From Nitrospirota bacterium (GTDB lineage: Bacteria > Nitrospirota > Thermodesulfovibrionia > Thermodesulfovibrionales > Magnetobacteriaceae), in NCBI GenBank assembly GCA_015233615.1, contig JADFXJ010000018.1:1-44189 (forward strand): 44,189 nt of DNA, given 5' to 3'. How positions within the stretch are numbered: the first letter of the stretch is position 1; each line of letters starts with the position of its first letter. Shown one piece after another: positions 17,064-23,831 of the stretch. Made by a program: the position numbers and the translations under genes. Below the pieces are notes generated by a model. The model made no database searches and was not told the origin of the DNA. It was given only the letters and a program-made list of their open reading frames with translations.

Positions 17064-17103
17064 AAACAGGGACAGCCGAATTAAATGGTCGCTGCCCCTG
17101 TTT
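17064..17103. repeat. REP-like hairpin (AAACAGGGACAGC / GCTGCCCCTGTTT)
   Basis: Arms at 17064-17076 and 17091-17103 pair at 12 of 13 positions around a 14-base loop containing AAATGGTC. The arm and loop words are those of the repeats at 18801, 20534 and 6693, here folded into one inverted pair. Such hairpins are the form taken by REP/BIME elements moved by IS200-like RAYT transposases; no transposase is in the window. A further short match to the PabB/TrpE 3' flank (AAACCTTACATATCG) lies at 17138-17152. Confidence 0.6.
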
Positions 17104-17212
17104 CTTAATGTCGCTCCCAACTGCAAATTGAGCTAATTAAACCTTACATATCGTAGTCATAATAGTAATATAACGGAAGCCCCCGGTTTTACCATGGGGA
17201 GTTTTAATACAC

Positions 17213-17689
17213 CTACTTGACTATTAGACCTGGATGGTATGCTGACTCATGCCAAAATTTTGTTAGAACACTTTTTCTCGGTGATGATGACTTAGTAAAA
17301 GAAACATGTACCCAACCGCTATAAGGTTCATTCCTTACATAATTTTCTAAGATCAACTGATCAAAATCAATAATATTGTTGATAATCCAGGAAGCAACAT
17401 CGATGTTCGTGTGCCCTGGTATCTCAATATCTGCTGCTTCACCATCCATATGCTGTGATTTTTTGGCACCACTAATAGCATTATTTAATGCCAGGCATCT
17501 GTACCCACTGTTTATAGATACAGGACCATGACCGGTCCATAACTTCTCACCGATATTTACAGCCCAATCTTTAATCTTAGCGATGGCTTCTACGCTTGGC
17601 GTGTTATCTATACCAAGTTTTATAGCTGTGTGTGATTTAACAAATGCAGATAGCTTAAAGTGCTCGGAAAGTTGTTGATCAGTATACAT
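17213..17689 (-). CDS. M15-type peptidoglycan peptidase (phage endolysin-like)
   Basis: A 158-residue zinc peptidase of the M15/VanY-like fold, predicted to cut D-Ala-containing peptide cross-links in peptidoglycan. The zinc ligands are His80 and Asp87 in SQHMDGEAADIE and His128 in GWVHVSF; SINSGYRC precedes them as usual. There is no signal peptide. It starts after AAAGGAGA. It stands alone between a REP-like hairpin and a stretch without genes. With the GH24 lysozyme at 8587 it makes two leaderless phage-type wall hydrolases in this accessory region with no other phage genes. Confidence 0.85.
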   Translation of the reverse strand: MYTDQQLSEHFKLSAFVKSHTAIKLGIDNTPSVEAIAKIKDWAVNIGEKLWTGHGPVSINSGYRCLALNNAISGAKKSQHMDGEAADIEIPGHTNIDVASWIINNIIDFDQLILENYVRNEPYSGWVHVSFTKSSSPRKSVLTKFWHESAYHPGLIVK

Positions 17690-17703
17690 ACTTATCTCCT
17701 TTC

Positions 17704-17817
17704 AAGAAAATTCTAAATAATAGGAAACTATTCCCATCTGCCAATTGTGAGCAAGAAACACCCTGTCTTTAGGCAAGGGATAATTGATCCGCCTACACTA
17801 TTTTTGAGAATTTTCTT
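17704..17817. repeat. Spaced 11-bp inverted repeat in a gene-free stretch
   Basis: AAGAAAATTCT (17704-17714) and its perfect complement AGAATTTTCTT (17807-17817) bracket about 90 bases that include a CCCTGTCTTTAGGCAAGGG-like hairpin near 17761. Nothing else is recognisable between the M15 gene and the next gene. It could be the ends of a tiny mobile remnant. Confidence 0.35.
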
Positions 17818-17956
17818 ATCTTGCTTTTAACGTTTAAACTCATCTTTCAACCTATTGATCTTATTTTATTCAAATCTTCATCTGATACAGGTACTCCGGA
17901 ATGTAAAGCTACTGTAAAGTCAAGTAGAAAAGTAGCCTGTCCCTTTTTATACATAT

Positions 17957-18772
17957 TTACGTCCACTTTATTTCAACCGTTTGTTCCTTATCTGGTTCAA
18001 ATTCGTCTTTGCCTCTTGACATTATTAATCTATTCCCTGTACAAGTTATAAACACCAGTTCACAGACATTCTGGAAATCAATAAGTGATTTATTGTTGTT
18101 TTCATCAAAGTAGTGATTCTTTCTTATAAACAAGCGAGCCGAGCTTTTTATAAGATGATCATAAAATCTAAATGGACTTTCAAGTAACAGCTTTTTAAGC
18201 GATGAGTGAAAAATGACAGCCTCTTTACTTCTAGTGCCCCACAATTTCTGCATATCCCATACAGGGTAGTTTGCTACTGCTTTATCTGGTAGGATTAATA
18301 ACCAAACAAAGTATCTGGGAATATTATATTTTGTAACACTATCCATTTTATTAATTACGTCATGTTTAATTATCGATCCATAATAGTACCTTAACTTGTT
18401 TCGACCTAAATCATTGAATACGTAAAGCTGCGAACGATCCAAGCTCTCTAATTCAAAATAAAAGGTTGGCTTTTGATTTACCCTATCGTATTGATTCCGA
18501 TAAAAAACGTAATCAATGCGTTGACGTCTTCCGATATCATATCCTTCAGGCATAAAATTATTTACTTCTTGTTCTAGTTGCCATATCAAATTTGTTGGCT
18601 TTGCATCTGGGTCAATCTTATTCTTAAGCGTTTTTGCCACTTTATCAAAAGTATTTACGAATTGATGTCCTCGTAAATATTCTGGATTAAATAACTCTCC
18701 ACGCATTAAGACTTTTGAATTATCCTCAATGCTTTCTTTTAATTTGTTTAAAAATTCTTTAGCTAAATCCAT
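17957..18772 (-). CDS. Unrecognised protein with PD-(D/E)xK-like signature
   Basis: A 271-residue soluble protein that I do not recognise. The start chosen is the second of two adjacent ATGs (18772), 5 bases after GGAG; a longer frame reaches 18790. The N-terminal 50 residues are helical (AKEFLNKLKESIEDNSKVL). A central RRQRIDYVFYRN followed 12 residues later by PTFYFELESLDRSQ has the arrangement D ... E-x-E seen in divergent PD-(D/E)xK nuclease folds. The C-terminal half has RFYDHLIKSSARLFIRKN. There is no membrane segment. Flanked by REP-like repeats and TA loci, it may be a defence or selfish-element gene, but this is a guess. Confidence 0.55.
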   Translation of the reverse strand: MDLAKEFLNKLKESIEDNSKVLMRGELFNPEYLRGHQFVNTFDKVAKTLKNKIDPDAKPTNLIWQLEQEVNNFMPEGYDIGRRQRIDYVFYRNQYDRVNQKPTFYFELESLDRSQLYVFNDLGRNKLRYYYGSIIKHDVINKMDSVTKYNIPRYFVWLLILPDKAVANYPVWDMQKLWGTRSKEAVIFHSSLKKLLLESPFRFYDHLIKSSARLFIRKNHYFDENNNKSLIDFQNVCELVFITCTGNRLIMSRGKDEFEPDKEQTVEIKWT

Positions 18773-18800
18773 CATTGCTCCTACGTTCAATCGCTTTGAC

Positions 18801-18837
18801 TAAAATAGGGATAGCTACCATTTTTAATACCATCCCG
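18801..18837 (+). repeat. REP-like 37-bp repeat, copy at the edge of duplication B
   Basis: This stretch matches 20534-20570 at 34 of 37 bases (TAAAATAGGGAtAGCtACCA then TTTTTAATACCATCCCG). The two copies bracket the 18.8-20.5 kb duplicated block: one lies beyond the small antitoxin-like gene, the other at the truncation point of the PabB/TrpE copy. Confidence 0.75.
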
Positions 18838-18877
18838 CGCACAAGAGTTGACATTGTCAGGGTAACATACCCGCTCT

Positions 18878-19078
18878 TTACCCCATACATAACGCTTTTT
18901 TAAGAGCTTTCCAATCGACACCTTTCCCCTTGATGGCATCTTGACGAGCTTTACGCAGTTCATCAATCAATTCCGGATCGTTCGATAAAAGGCAATCCTC
19001 AAGCTCCTCTTTTGTCTCCGCTGCCTCGAAAACACTAAGGGGAAAGGAAATCATACTTGTTTCTTCTTTAATATCCAT
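18878..19078 (-). CDS. TA-associated small protein, copy B (paralogue of 21187-21387)
   Basis: A 66-residue protein with MISFPLSVFEAAETKEELED and SNDPELIDELRKARQDAIKG, then WKALKKALCMG. It is strongly similar to the gene at 21187-21387. It looks like an antitoxin-type small acidic protein; the exact family is unknown to me. A longer frame reaches 19099 because the first codons of a RelE-like toxin (MDFR) have been fused to the leader of this gene by a deletion. I place the start at 19078 by comparison with copy A. Confidence 0.65.
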   Translation of the reverse strand: MDIKEETSMISFPLSVFEAAETKEELEDCLLSNDPELIDELRKARQDAIKGKGVDWKALKKALCMG

Positions 19079-19098
19079 TATAATTGTCCTAAAATCCA

Positions 19099-19296
19099 TT
19101 ATTGGGACACTGAACGATAATATTCTTTTGCCTGCTCAAGATTAAGCGATTCCGAATCGCTGTCATCAATCATTAGACGGTAAAGGCCGTAATCCTCTGA
19201 AATCTCTTCGATATTACTGAATGTCTCAATCTCGATCTCAACTGATAGTCTGTGATTGCTCTCATCCACACCGTATTTTTTTACAATTTCCAACAT
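19099..19296 (-). CDS. RelB-like antitoxin, copy B (toxin partner deleted)
   Basis: A 65-residue protein, paralogue of 21700-21897 (shared ends MLEIVKKY and QAKEYYRSVSQ, with EDYGLYRLM in the middle). The family accompanies RelE-type toxins and has the form KYVVDE..(K/R)..VEI.I.TF.KIEE. In copy A the stop overlaps the toxin ATG in TAATG. Here the same TAATGGATTTTAGG survives, but the toxin body is missing, so this is an antitoxin without its toxin. Expression is probably from the promoter cassette at 19515-19660. Confidence 0.75.
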   Translation of the reverse strand: MLEIVKKYGVDESNHRLSVEIEIETFSNIEEISEDYGLYRLMIDDSDSESLNLEQAKEYYRSVSQ

Positions 19297-19366
19297 ACAA
19301 TTATCCTCCTTATATTGCTTAATTCCATGTTTTACGCATAAGAGTAATAAAAGTAAAAGAGATTAG

Positions 19367-19445
19367 GAGGGGAAGGCCTTCCCCTCGCTTCGGCAGCAAA
19401 GGGCGCGTCCTTTCGCTACCCCTTCTGCGGGGGAGTACCCCCGCA
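19367..19445. repeat. 20-bp perfect palindrome plus GC-rich hairpin
   Basis: GAGGGGAAGGCCTTCCCCTC (19367-19386) is a perfect palindrome. Forty bases on, TGCGGGGG-AGTA-CCCCCGCA (19426-19445) forms an 8-bp stem. The GC-rich block 19365-19460 contrasts with its AT-rich flanks and is absent from the corresponding place in copies A and 3 of the cassette, so it looks inserted. No T-run follows, which argues against an ordinary terminator. It lies in the 375-base gap 19297-19671, which otherwise contains only the promoter cassette. Confidence 0.7.
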
Positions 19446-19514
19446 ACGCCCCCCAATAACCGCCAATCGCTGATCTAATATCACTCTTACAATAACCAAT
19501 CCTTGGTATAAGTA

Positions 19515-19660
19515 CCCGATGCCCAATATATTTAATATGAGATCATTATAACACACCATAGGTTACGTATTGGATATATTTCGAAAATATTTGGAAATAA
19601 TTTCGGGCCGGGGAGAACCACGGTCTAATCTAAACCAGCCGAACCTTACATATCGAGGTC
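19515..19660 (-). repeat. Duplicated intergenic promoter cassette, copy B
   Basis: This copy is similar to 21929-22050 over its length. On the minus strand it carries GTAACC, ten bases, TATAAT (19545-19550), and should drive the copy-B antitoxin genes. It directly follows the 3' end of the truncated PabB/TrpE copy, as copy A follows the full gene. Confidence 0.75.
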
Positions 19661-19671
19661 ATATCTCGTAA

Positions 19672-20526
19672 TCATATCATTTTGATGGTCTTCACGAGAG
19701 CTTCGGCTTTCTTCAGAGCCTCGTAGTACTCCCTTTCCGGGTCGGAATCAGCCACTATACCGGCACCGGCCTGGATGTAAAACCTCCCGTCTTTTACAAC
19801 GAAAGTTCGTATTATGATGTTCAAATCCATGTTTTTGGAAAAACCCACGTACCCAACCGATCCGGTATAGGGGCCGCGAGCCACGGGCTCAAGCTCGTCG
19901 ATTATCTCCATGCATCTCACCTTTGGCACACCCGTTATCGTACCGCCGGGGAATGTGGCCCGTATGGCGTCGAAACAATCGCAGTCTCCACGAAGCCGGC
20001 CCATAACGTTTGACACGATGTGTATGACGTGAGAGTAGTCCTCCGTAATCATCAGCTCGTTTACATTGACGCTTCCGTATGCGGACACGCGTCCGATGTC
20101 GTTCCTTTCGAGGTCTATGAGCATTATATGCTCCGCCCGCTCCTTTTCGTTAAGTAGCAAGACCTTCCTCATGGCTTCGTCCTCGTCAAAATTCCTGCCT
20201 CGCGGACGGGTGCCCGCAATGGGCCTGGTTTCAACGATCATATTACCGGCATTGCCGGCATTACTGGTATTACCAGTACCAGTACCAGTATTCTCGGCGC
20301 TTCCGGAGGAGCCGACCCTCACGAGCCTCTCCGGCGAAGAACTGGCTATGGCATAATCTCCAAAATCGATAAAGCACGCAAAGGGGGCCGGGTTTACCGA
20401 CGAAAGCACTCCGTATACGTCCCAGGGGTCGATACCGTCGACTTCGGCATAAATCCTCTGAGACAGGTTAGCCTGAAATATATCTCCGGCCTTCATATAT
20501 TCGAGTGTTCTTTTCACCATATCCAT
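19672..20526 (-). pseudogene. 5'-truncated duplicate of the PabB/TrpE-like gene
   Basis: A 284-residue open frame nearly identical to the last 280 or so residues of the full gene at 22085-23695, including PIAGTRPRGR, HIMLIDLERNDIGRVSAYGS, GGTITGVPKVRCME and IQAGAGIVADSDPEREYYE. The whole N-terminal domain is absent, and the frame starts at an internal Met next to a REP-like repeat with no ribosome site. The catalytic half is free of stops, so the duplication is recent or the sequence has been kept by gene conversion. The serine/glycine/asparagine linker (bases 20252-20300) differs in repeat length from the full copy. A functional product is unlikely. Confidence 0.85.
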
Positions 20527-20533
20527 GTAGACG

Positions 20534-20570
20534 TAAAATAGGGACAGCGACCATTTTGAATACCATCCCG
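20534..20570 (+). repeat. REP-like 37-bp repeat at the PabB/TrpE truncation point
   Basis: TAAAATAGGGACAGCGACCA followed by TTTTGAATACCATCCCG; 34 of 37 bases match 18801-18837 in the same orientation. It abuts the point where the duplicated gene copy loses homology to the full gene, so the repeat marks, and may have caused, the breakpoint. Confidence 0.8.
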
Positions 20571-20608
20571 TATGCTAGAATTAACACGTGTCGGCTAACA
20601 TGAACGAT

Positions 20609-20815
20609 TTACAATTTCGATTCATCAATTCCACCGAGTTTCATCAGATGCTTTTGCAAACCAATTTTCATGAGTGTACTCCCGTGCACTGGAACGGAAA
20701 TGCGTATAACACTACCCTCTTTAGCATAAATACGATGGCTCCCATTAATGCGCTTTAATTCCCAACCCTTTTCTTCAAGTAACCGACAAAGAATTTTACC
20801 GCTTACGGCTTTCAA
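20609..20815 (-). CDS. hicA: HicA-type mRNA interferase toxin
   Basis: A 68-residue toxin of the HicA family (dsRBD-like fold). It shows GKILCRLLEEKGWELKRING, the catalytic histidine in GSHRIY, and ISVPVHGSTLMKIGL; these are the family's hallmark blocks. It is intact. Its start overlaps the end of the antitoxin gene by 4 bases (antitoxin first, the less common order). It should cleave mRNA when unbound. Confidence 0.88.
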   Translation of the reverse strand: MKAVSGKILCRLLEEKGWELKRINGSHRIYAKEGSVIRISVPVHGSTLMKIGLQKHLMKLGGIDESKL

Positions 20816-21015
20816 ACTGCTATCTCCATTACCTTATCCTTACCCGACACGGCAATATCCCGAACATCCACAGATAAACAGCCCTCGACAGCCTCATAAA
20901 TATTGCTTAACAATTCGTCAAATGAATCTCCCTGAGTTGCGCAGCCGAGAATCGCTGGTACTTCTGCCCAGTAGCCACCCTCCTCTGCTTCATGGACTAC
21001 TACTTTTAGCTTCAT
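20812..21015 (-). CDS. hicB: HicB-type antitoxin
   Basis: A 67-residue HicB protein with the partially degraded RNase H-like fold: LKVVVHEAEEGGYWAEVPAI, LGCATQGDSFDELLSNIYEA and VEGCL. The ATG at 21015 follows GGAGG by 7 bases; a TTG 18 bases further upstream is in frame but unlikely. No C-terminal DNA-binding domain is present, as in short HicB forms. Directly upstream lie fragments of the RelB/RelE-like locus, so hicBA seems to have landed inside a copy of that locus. Confidence 0.87.
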   Translation of the reverse strand: MKLKVVVHEAEEGGYWAEVPAILGCATQGDSFDELLSNIYEAVEGCLSVDVRDIAVSGKDKVMEIAV

Positions 21016-21039
21016 GATGTTTCCTCCTTCCAATGTCTT

Positions 21040-21148
21040 TTAAGAACTGCTTTCTGTACCCAAAATCCATTATTGTGACACTGAACGATAATATTCTTTT
21101 GCTTGCTCAAGATTAAGCGATTCCGAATCACCGTCATCAATCATTATG
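21040..21148 (-). pseudogene. Fragment C of the RelB/RelE-like locus
   Basis: On the minus strand this reads DSESLNLEQAKEYYRSVSQ, stop, then in the overlapping frame MDFGYRKQFLKD. That is the end of the antitoxin and the first 12 codons of the RelE-like toxin, matching 21667-21760. Both ends are cut: HicB begins where the toxin should continue, and the antitoxin N-terminus is replaced near 21148. It is a third trace of the same locus within 3 kb. Confidence 0.8.
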
Positions 21149-21186
21149 GAGATTCCAAATCACTTTGTATGCATCGGGCGAGAATG

Positions 21187-21387
21187 CTACTCTATACACA
21201 ACGCTTTCTTGAGAGATTGCCAGTCGACAAATTTACCCTCGATGTCATCTTGACGAGCTTTACGCAGCTCATCAATCAATTCCGGATCGTTCGATAAAAG
21301 CCAATCCTCAAGCTCCTCTTTTGTCTCTGCCGTCTCGAACACACTAAGAGGAAAGGAAATCATCCTTGTTTCTTCTTTGATATCCAT
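21187..21387 (-). CDS. TA-associated small protein, copy A
   Basis: A 66-residue protein (MISFPLSVFETAETKEELED, PELIDELRKARQDDIEG, DWQSLKKALCIE) paralogous to 18878-19078. It is the third gene after the RelB-like antitoxin and the RelE-like toxin, 43 bases downstream. A GGTGTTG stretch lies in front of the start. The size, acidity and place suggest an antitoxin or an antitoxin-like partner. I cannot name the family. Confidence 0.65.
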   Translation of the reverse strand: MDIKEETRMISFPLSVFETAETKEELEDWLLSNDPELIDELRKARQDDIEGKFVDWQSLKKALCIE

Positions 21388-21430
21388 TGTACAACACCTC
21401 TTTCTTAGGTCAAATCATCTAAGCATCACC

Positions 21431-21700
21431 CTACGACGGGAAAAACCTGTAAATTTCTTTCCTGTGAAGTACTCTGACGCATTCAAAAGTGTTAGACGTA
21501 ATATATACGCCGATACGGTAATCTCCTAATCTTATCTTGTAAAATCCCTTGTACCCTCTCATCTTCGATATTTTGGAAAATAGCGATTCAAAATTTTCGG
21601 ACGGCAGAATTTCAAAAACAAGCTCTTCTACATGTTTTTTATAAGGCAACGGTATCATCGCAAGGTCTTTTAAGAACTGTTTTCTGTACCTAAAATCCAT
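21431..21700 (-). CDS. RelE/ParE-like toxin (intact copy)
   Basis: An 89-residue toxin with the RelE/ParE fold: FRYRKQFLKDLAMIPLPYKK at the N-terminus, KMRGYKGFYKIRLGDYRIGV in the core and ECVRVLHRKEIYRFFP at the end, where the Arg/Lys-rich beta strands and terminal aromatic residues are typical. It should act on ribosome-bound mRNA or on gyrase; which one cannot be told. It overlaps the antitoxin stop by one base (TAATG). This is the only copy of three in which the toxin body is complete. Confidence 0.85.
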   Translation of the reverse strand: MDFRYRKQFLKDLAMIPLPYKKHVEELVFEILPSENFESLFSKISKMRGYKGFYKIRLGDYRIGVYITSNTFECVRVLHRKEIYRFFPS

Positions 21701-21897
21701 TATTGGGACACTGAACGATAATATTCTTTTGCCTGATCAAGATTAAACGATTCCGAATCACTGTCATCAGTCATTAAACGGTAAAGGCCGTAATCCTCTA
21801 AAATCTCTTCGATTTTACTGAATGTATCAATATCGATCTCAACTGCCAGTTTGTTATTGCTCTCATCCACAACGTATTTTTTTACGATTTCCAACAT
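21700..21897 (-). CDS. RelB-like antitoxin, copy A
   Basis: A 65-residue antitoxin (MLEIVKKYVVDESNNKLAVE, IDTFSKIEEILEDYGLYRLM, DQAKEYYRSVSQ) translationally coupled to the RelE-like toxin. The start follows AAGGAGGA by 6 bases. The promoter cassette copy A lies 60 bases upstream. Its paralogue at 19099-19296 has lost its toxin and could cross-neutralise this one, given about three-quarters identical residues by eye. Confidence 0.82.
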   Translation of the reverse strand: MLEIVKKYVVDESNNKLAVEIDIDTFSKIEEILEDYGLYRLMTDDSDSESFNLDQAKEYYRSVSQ

Positions 21898-21928
21898 AAA
21901 GTTATCCTCCTTCCATTGCTTAAGTTCC

Positions 21929-22050
21929 TAATGTCCACGATGCTTAACATTGCATCATTATAACACACCATAGGTTACGGATTGGATACATTTCGAAATA
22001 TTTGGAAATAATTTGGGGCCAGGGGAAAATCCGGTCGCACTTAAACCGGC
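21929..22050 (-). promoter_or_regulatory. Duplicated intergenic promoter cassette, copy A
   Basis: On the minus strand the order is TATCCAATC, GTAACC, ten bases, TATAAT (21957-21962), then the RelB-like gene at 21897. No consensus -35 exists at the right distance (CCAATC stands there), and the GTAACC block is fixed in distance from the -10 in all four copies in the window. It may therefore be an activator site or an unusual -35. The distal half (22000-22050) is the sequence just after the PabB/TrpE stop. Confidence 0.6.
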
Positions 22051-22084
22051 AGAACCTTATATATATTGTGGTCATATCTCGTAA

Positions 22085-23695
22085 TCATATCATTTTGATG
22101 GTCTTCACGAGAGCTTCGGCTTTCTTCAGAGTCTCGTAGTATTCCCTTTCCGGGTCGGAATCGGCCACTATACCGGCGCCTGCCTGTATGTAAAACCTCC
22201 CGTCTTTCACAACGAAAGTTCGTATTATGATATTCAGGTCCATGTTTTTGGAAAACCCCACATACCCAACCGATCCGGTATAGGGGCCGCGAGCCACGGG
22301 CTCGAGTTCGTCGATTATCTCCATACAACGCACCTTTGGCACACCCGTTATCGTTCCTCCCGGGAATGTAGCCCGTATGGCGTCGAAACAATCGCAGTCT
22401 CCACGAAGCCGGCCCATAACGTTTGACACGATGTGTATGACGTGAGAGTAGTCCTCCGTAATCATCAGCTCGTTTACATTGACGCTTCCGTATGCGGACA
22501 CGCGTCCGATGTCGTTCCTTTCGAGGTCTATGAGCATTATATGCTCCGCCCGCTCCTTTTCGTTAAGAAGCAGTACCTTCCTCATGGCCTCGTCCTCATC
22601 GAAGTTTCTGCCTCGCGGACGGGTGCCTGCAATGGGCCTGGTTTCAACGATCATATTACCAGTACCAGTACCAGTACTACCAATACCAGTATTACCTGCG
22701 CTTCCGGAGGAGCCGACTCTCACGAGCCTCTCGGGAGATGAACTGGCTATGGTGTAATCTCCAAAATCGATAAAGCACGCAAAGGGGGCCGGGTTTACCG
22801 ACGAAAGCACTCCGTATACGTCCCACGGGTCAATACCGTCGACTTCGGCATAAATCCTCTGCGACAGGTTGGCCTGAAATATATCTCCGGCCTTTATATA
22901 TTCGAGCGTTCGTTTCACCATGTCCATGTAACCGGCTTTATCCATTTCATGAACCACCTCTACACCCCGTCCATGACTGCCACCACGGTTGCTACCATTG
23001 TAGCCGGTAGTTTTACCCATGCCCGCGGGTAAGCGGTTCAGCTCCTTAACGAGAAATGAGGAGAAGTCAGCAAGATAGTCCGCGGATTCGTCGTATTTCA
23101 CCGCCCAGTCTACGTCTATGGGATTAAAGCCGAATTTGCTGTCCCTGGCGGCAGGGCAGACTATCAGCCATGCCCGGCGCTCTTCGTGGTCAAATGCTAT
23201 AAGCCTGTCTATAGCGAAAAAATGGAGATCGGGTATGGCGAGGTCATCTTTGGCATTGCGGGGGATCTTTTCCAGGTATCTCACGAAGTCGTAGCTCAAT
23301 AACCCGACCGCCCCGCCCTGAAAGGGTGGAAGCCCCTTTGCAGGAAGCTGGGGGTAAGCGTTAACGATTTCTCTCAGCCTTGTAAGCGGGGGCCTCGTCG
23401 AGATGGATCTGCCGTTTTCGTTCATTACCTCGACCTGCGAGTCTTTTGCCTTTATGACGAGATAGGGCTCGAATCCGATAAAGGAGTGCCTGGCTATACT
23501 GAACGGGCCCTTGATGCTCTCCAGGAGGAATGAGTTCTTCTGCCGCAGTATGCCGTAATAGTCCGACGGCCTGCCGTAAGGCAGCTCTACGTACATGGCA
23601 GGGATAGAGCCTTCTTTGGCAGCGGTTACGAAGAATTCCTTTTCCGGACGTATTTCCGGACGTATTATGGCGTTTTTAGTCATATCAATAAGCAA
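22085..23695 (-). CDS. Chorismate-binding enzyme, PabB/TrpE family (full copy)
   Basis: A 536-residue component I enzyme that aminates chorismate, yielding aminodeoxychorismate (folate) or anthranilate (tryptophan). The N-terminal domain has SFLLESIKGPFSIARHSFIG and PPFQGGAVGLLSYD. The catalytic domain has AGDIFQANLSQR, PIAGTRPRGR, IDLERNDIGRV, PGGTITGVPK and IQAGAGIVADSDPE. The PIAGT form has Ala where E. coli PabB has its Lys, which leans to TrpE; other N-terminal features lean to PabB, so I leave it open. No glutaminase (PabA/TrpG) gene is adjacent. Linker repeats at about 245-255 and 325-340 are microsatellite-like. The 3' half is duplicated at 19672 and in part at 9330. Confidence 0.88.
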   Translation of the reverse strand: MLIDMTKNAIIRPEIRPEKEFFVTAAKEGSIPAMYVELPYGRPSDYYGILRQKNSFLLESIKGPFSIARHSFIGFEPYLVIKAKDSQVEVMNENGRSISTRPPLTRLREIVNAYPQLPAKGLPPFQGGAVGLLSYDFVRYLEKIPRNAKDDLAIPDLHFFAIDRLIAFDHEERRAWLIVCPAARDSKFGFNPIDVDWAVKYDESADYLADFSSFLVKELNRLPAGMGKTTGYNGSNRGGSHGRGVEVVHEMDKAGYMDMVKRTLEYIKAGDIFQANLSQRIYAEVDGIDPWDVYGVLSSVNPAPFACFIDFGDYTIASSSPERLVRVGSSGSAGNTGIGSTGTGTGNMIVETRPIAGTRPRGRNFDEDEAMRKVLLLNEKERAEHIMLIDLERNDIGRVSAYGSVNVNELMITEDYSHVIHIVSNVMGRLRGDCDCFDAIRATFPGGTITGVPKVRCMEIIDELEPVARGPYTGSVGYVGFSKNMDLNIIIRTFVVKDGRFYIQAGAGIVADSDPEREYYETLKKAEALVKTIKMI

Positions 23696-23831
23696 ATTTT
23701 ATCGCACCCGGCCTTTATAAATTTGTTCAAGTTCGAGTATATACGAATCCACTCCAAATCTCAATACATACCAACAAGCTTTCGCAGGGATTGCCTGCTC
23801 CGGTCTCATTTAACCACAAGATTAACACAGA

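Noticed and set aside
17821..18051. A 76-residue plus-strand ORF
   Set aside because: It overlaps the minus-strand hypothetical gene, has no ribosome site and has biased composition; probably chance.
19426..19445. Rho-independent terminator
   Set aside because: The stem is strong but no T-run follows on either strand.
19672..20526. A second functional PabB/TrpE enzyme
   Set aside because: The N-terminal domain is missing, the start is an internal Met without a ribosome site next to a repeat, and the full gene is close by; I treat it as a duplicate fragment.
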